DNA of 64,000 nucleotides from Neoechinorhynchus agilis. Lineage: Eukaryota; Acanthocephala. Position numbers and translations under genes: made by a program. The stretch spans positions 14,198,001-14,262,000 of the forward strand of contig CM121342.1 of the NCBI GenBank assembly GCA_051530055.1, read 5' to 3'. Positions 60,511 to 64,000 of the stretch are shown here, in pieces. A model generated the notes under the pieces. That model saw only the letters and a list, made by a program, of their open reading frames with translations. It was not told where the DNA came from and did not search any database. The stretch's first letter is position 1; each line of letters begins with the position of its first letter.

Positions 60511-61255
60511 GGCATGACGTTTGAAGTAGTTTGTTCAGCGAGAATTGTAAAATTGATTTACAAGAGCATTTGTCGGAAAAGGGGATTATCAGAACTCAGT
60601 GGAATGCTTGCTGGTAAGATTCACATATCAAGACATAATTTAAACCGTAAAATGTGTAGAAATCCGTGTAGTTTTACTGCCCATTATATAATATCTAATC
60701 TAAAGTTTGGTTTAAAAGCTAGGAGCAAAAGCACTCGTATATTACTTTGCGAATTCGAAGAGTTGCTAAAAAACTTCCAGGTTGTTTGAAGTTTGAATTG
60801 TTTATGTTTTTATATAATGGAAAATGGAATTTCTTTTATTGAATTCGATATCTCGGCTAAAGCTATAAAACGCCTTCAGGCTACAACCGCCAATGCAATT
60901 CAGGTCAATACCTGGTTCAAAATAGCAGCATCGCCGTGTTGAGAGGCACGAGGAGGGCTAGGCGTATAACAGTTTGTGAGCGTGTATGTTTCATCCAGGT
61001 CCAATCACACCAATAAAAATTCTGAAACAACTTTTTTTTAAAAAACCAACAAAACTTTATTCTTTTAAAAGTTACTTGATATATCATATTTTGTTCAGAC
61101 ACGAAATCATTCACACTGCCGCTCTGGATCACTCAGTTGCTATCTCGGTGTAAAGGCCGAAAGGACGGATGCAGCGTTCAATCGTTGTACTGCTAAATTT
61201 AGGTTTTGTATTAGGAATTCATCGCTAGTGATTCGTCTTAAACCATTTTAGGTTG
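60511..61255. other. Intergenic, one short frame
   Basis: A 91-residue plus-strand frame (60514-60789, starts MTFEVVCSARIVKLIYK) directly follows the satellite and is not recognised. The phrase TTGAATTCGATATCTCGGCT near 60840 resembles a Penelope-like 3' end. Nothing else is supported. Confidence 0.25.
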
Positions 61256-61421
61256 ATGATTGCATTCGGGTGGTGGGATATGTTATTGTTTAGGTCGCTT
61301 GTCGACACGAATATATTTCGACCGATTGAATCGATCATTGTCAATTCAATTGCTTGTAAGTTTCAAATGTGTTGATGTGATCTGCATCGGGTGTCGACAG
61401 GCAGCCTAAGCAATAACTTAA
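61256..61421. mobile_element. MITE with 27-bp terminal inverted repeats (copy 2)
   Basis: The left end GTTATTGTTTAGGTCGCTTG and the right end CAGGCAGCCTAAGCAATAAC are inverted and include GTCGACAC/GTGTCGAC. The interior (CTTGTAAGTTTCAAATG region) matches copy 1 at 32.3 kb in the opposite orientation. Confidence 0.75.
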
Positions 61422-61561
61422 ACCATTTTTTCAGGTTTAATTGACGACATTGACGGCCATACCAATAGTAACCATGTTGAAAACGTAGTTTGTGTCTATT
61501 CTAAAACGAAAGAATAACCACTAAACAATTGCGCGAAACAATTTGTTAACCGTGCTTTACC

Positions 61562-64000
61562 ATGAGTCTCAGTTTATTTGATTCAAAGGTTGCTTTCTGT
61601 AACATTGTTGTTGTTTTTGGGTTATAATAGCGTACTTATCATTTAGTATGCCAATCTGCTCGGCTCTGTGTATTCCCAAGGAAACACTGTGTTCAATCGG
61701 TCGTCATCATTAATTTTGAGTCCAGTAGGCAATCGCGTCGCTTCATTCGATCTTAAAAGGTTCATTTTGCTTTCGATTACACTAATCTTTTGAATAGTTG
61801 CTCCTAGTAATCGCGTCCAGACTTCTCCGTTCCAATCAAAACGCAATATCCTATGCGTGGATATCTCTACCGACGATAAACTTCTCGCCGTTTGCGATGA
61901 AGGTCTAAGCATTTAGATCATGTATTGTTCATCGTTGCTTTTTAGGAAACGATCTAGCTATTTGTTTAACAGCAACAAATCGAGTGTTGGTACAGCATCA
62001 CTTCATGGGAAAGATCAGTTTGATAAAATTCAGTCCGGACGGAAGGTAAGCCTTAAATTTCTTTTTAGAAGTGGTGGGATTACCTATTATGTAATTATCG
62101 ATAGAAAATTCTTCGTGGTAATCAAATTAGAAGTATGGCGGGCATACTCCCGGACATGGCATGTTTCAAATAAATATCTAGTGCCAGGGGCGTATACTCA
62201 CCATAATTCTAATTATTAGGTGATTGGAATTAAAAACAAATCAAGTGGAATAATCCAAGTTTCAAAATACTATTGGAAAAGTTCTTAAATATTGATCGAA
62301 CAGTGATCGTATTTGAAAATCTCAAGATTTATTACCTGTCCAATGTCTACTGGCAAGTGGGTTATATTAAGTGTTTAGAAGATCCCTTACTCGGCTTAGG
62401 AAAATGCCAAGTAAGGGATGCTCTAAAAACTTAGTTTATTGCTTGAGTGCGCATTTCATTTGTCAATTTGTATGTTTGAAAAATCCTAACATAGGGCTTC
62501 CCCCAAAAAATAAAGCGGTCACTAATGCAATCATGGTTTGATGAATTATAGTGTAAAATAACCCCGTGAAGGTGTTGGTTTCTGAAGAGAAATAATCATC
62601 CTATCTATGCGCCTAGCAGTTTACAAGACTTATCGGTTGAAGGGACCCAATCGTTATAGTTTCATGATGAGCATTTTTCGTGCACGAACCGTGCATAATC
62701 GGTCATAGCGTCCAGGTTCTAATAATTTAATGCGGAATGACAACTAACTAATACTCTGATTACTAGAAAGCTTTTAGCATGCCATGAAGATCATCTTATA
62801 GTGTTGGAATGTCCGTCTACTACAGTTCGAACAATTCGACGCTTGGTTGAAGTGCGAAAACTTAATTGTAGTGCGATGGGTAATTACATTTCAGCCGAAT
62901 GGCACCCTAGTGGATGCGGGTTTGTGACAGGAAATATGGACACCACGACCCGTCTTATATTTTTTCGAAACCCGAGTATGAATAGCGTACATGTGCAGAT
63001 GATACCCGGTCACAAGTGGCCGATCTTGGGTTGTTTCTTTCAATCTTCTCAATACGATGTGATCACAGTTGATCGAAATGGACAAGTTCGTTGTTATTCC
63101 GTACAAAGGGTAGAATCAGGGGAAAAAGAGGACATCGACGTTACAATCGAGCAAACCATTGTTGAGAAATCAAAATGGCACACGATTTGGAAGATAAGAG
63201 AAAGCGCTGGAGTATCTTTTAACCCAGGTTCGATTGTCCGCGTAAGTGCATGCGACTACCACCAGAGTAGTCAAATGTTGACTGCTGCATTCACCGACGG
63301 ATGCTTTGTTGTAATTCAAATGCCAGAATTCATTGGCGTGCACTCTCTATCTGTTACAACGCAATCTCCTATAGGCAGTATCCGATTTGATTCAAGTGGG
63401 CGATGGTTGGGACTAGCATCCTGTAACCGGGAATCCGTTGGTCAATTATTGGTTTGGGACTGGAAAAACGAGACTTATGTGCTCAAACAGCAGTCGCACC
63501 CACTTCGAGATGGACTTCAAATTTCTTTTTCCCCAGATGGACTCCGCATCGCTACTGGAGGATCTGATGGTCGTGTTAAACTCTGGTCGACTTTAGACGG
63601 AAGTTGTGTAACTACATTCAGTGATCACAGTGCCCAAATCACAGGACTTGTGTACAAGCGGTCTACGGGTTCAGTACTCGTTTCCTGCTCAATGGATGGC
63701 ACCATTAGAGCGTACGACGTTTTGCGAGGACGGAACTTCAGAACGTTGACCACCACGCGCCCGGTGCAGTTCAGTTGTGTAGATCTCGAGTCATCGGGAG
63801 GAGATATTGTTTGTGCAGGAGCGATCAACGAATACAACGTTTTTGTATTCTCAATTCGTACCGCTCAATTATGTTAGCCGTTACTTTTAAGCATCACTAA
63901 AGTCGGGGAAACAATCTTTCACTTTTAAAACAAACGAATTCAACACAGCGATTTGAAAACGGACGCTATTAGGAGAATGTAGCGGACGTTCTCAATTTCG
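61562..64000 (+). CDS. PWP2 orthologue: PWP2, WD-repeat protein of the U3 snoRNP/SSU processome (partial)
   Basis: Nucleolar beta-propeller scaffold needed for 18S rRNA processing. Exons: 61562-61588, 61647-61759, 61808-61902, 61946-62045, 62767-63872, and 63983 to the window edge, all GT-AG. It begins MSLSLFDSK, then YANLLGSVYSQGNTVFN and LSPVGNRVASFDLK, matching the PWP2 N-terminus. The large exon has WD units (GQLLVWDWKNETYVLKQQ, ATGGSDGRVKLWSTLDG, VSCSMDGTIRAYDVLRGRNF). The rest of the gene lies beyond the right edge. The start is the least certain part because the first exon is only 27 nt. Confidence 0.92.
62370..62440. repeat. Short palindrome in a PWP2 intron
   Basis: GATCCCTTACTCGGC and GCCAAGTAAGGGATG face each other over about 10 bp. 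The arm shares CCCTTACTCGG with the ends of the dispersed repeat in the ALG1 intron, so it may be a deletion derivative of that family. Confidence 0.6.

Overview
The window is eukaryotic, from a small invertebrate animal. Genes are split by short introns (mostly 40-60 bp, nearly all GT-AG) and lie close together. Several pairs are divergent with 50-120 bp between start codons, and one pair looks like an operon with a TTTTTAG acceptor directly before the downstream ATG. Compact genes, tiny introns and possible trans-splicing fit a nematode, perhaps an early-branching one, but I cannot name the species.

Layout. 0-13.7 kb is a nest of broken Ty3/Gypsy-type LTR fossils, flanked by two near-identical 0.72-kb direct repeats. 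Each repeat carries a complete two-exon gene for a 97-residue protein of unknown function. 14-16.6 kb holds Penelope-like retroelement ends and a large, nearly perfect inverted repeat that reaches the promoter of the next gene. 16.7-32.2 kb has a p70 S6 kinase, a scrambled Penelope-like fragment, RhoA (minus strand), the V-ATPase subunit a gene, a protein with five 28-residue repeats, and a four-helix membrane protein (minus strand). 32.8-42.4 kb has phosphoglycolate phosphatase (minus strand), ALG1 mannosyltransferase and Timeless. A small secreted Cys-rich gene sits inside the last Timeless intron. 42.5-47.4 kb is a LINE and a fourth LTR fossil. 47.7-49.4 kb is a ZIP13-like metal transporter. 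50-57 kb holds unrecognised small genes. 57.2-58.9 kb is a membrane-anchored serine protease. 59.3-60.5 kb is a satellite array. The right edge cuts PWP2.

Most promising signals: (1) a 62-nt hairpin insert in RhoA, bounded by TA direct repeats, whose exact removal restores the invariant Rho sequence and a 193-residue protein, while no GT-AG splice does. Weaker TA-flanked candidates lie in V-ATPase a, phosphoglycolate phosphatase and ALG1. (2) Hammerhead-ribozyme-like cores inside a dispersed fold-back repeat at three loci. (3) The nested gene, whose only visible poly(A) signal lies inside the host intron just before its 3' splice site. (4) The duplicated 97-residue gene pair around the fossil nest. 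(5) A serine protease with Ala at 189 and Asp at 226 instead of trypsin's Asp189.
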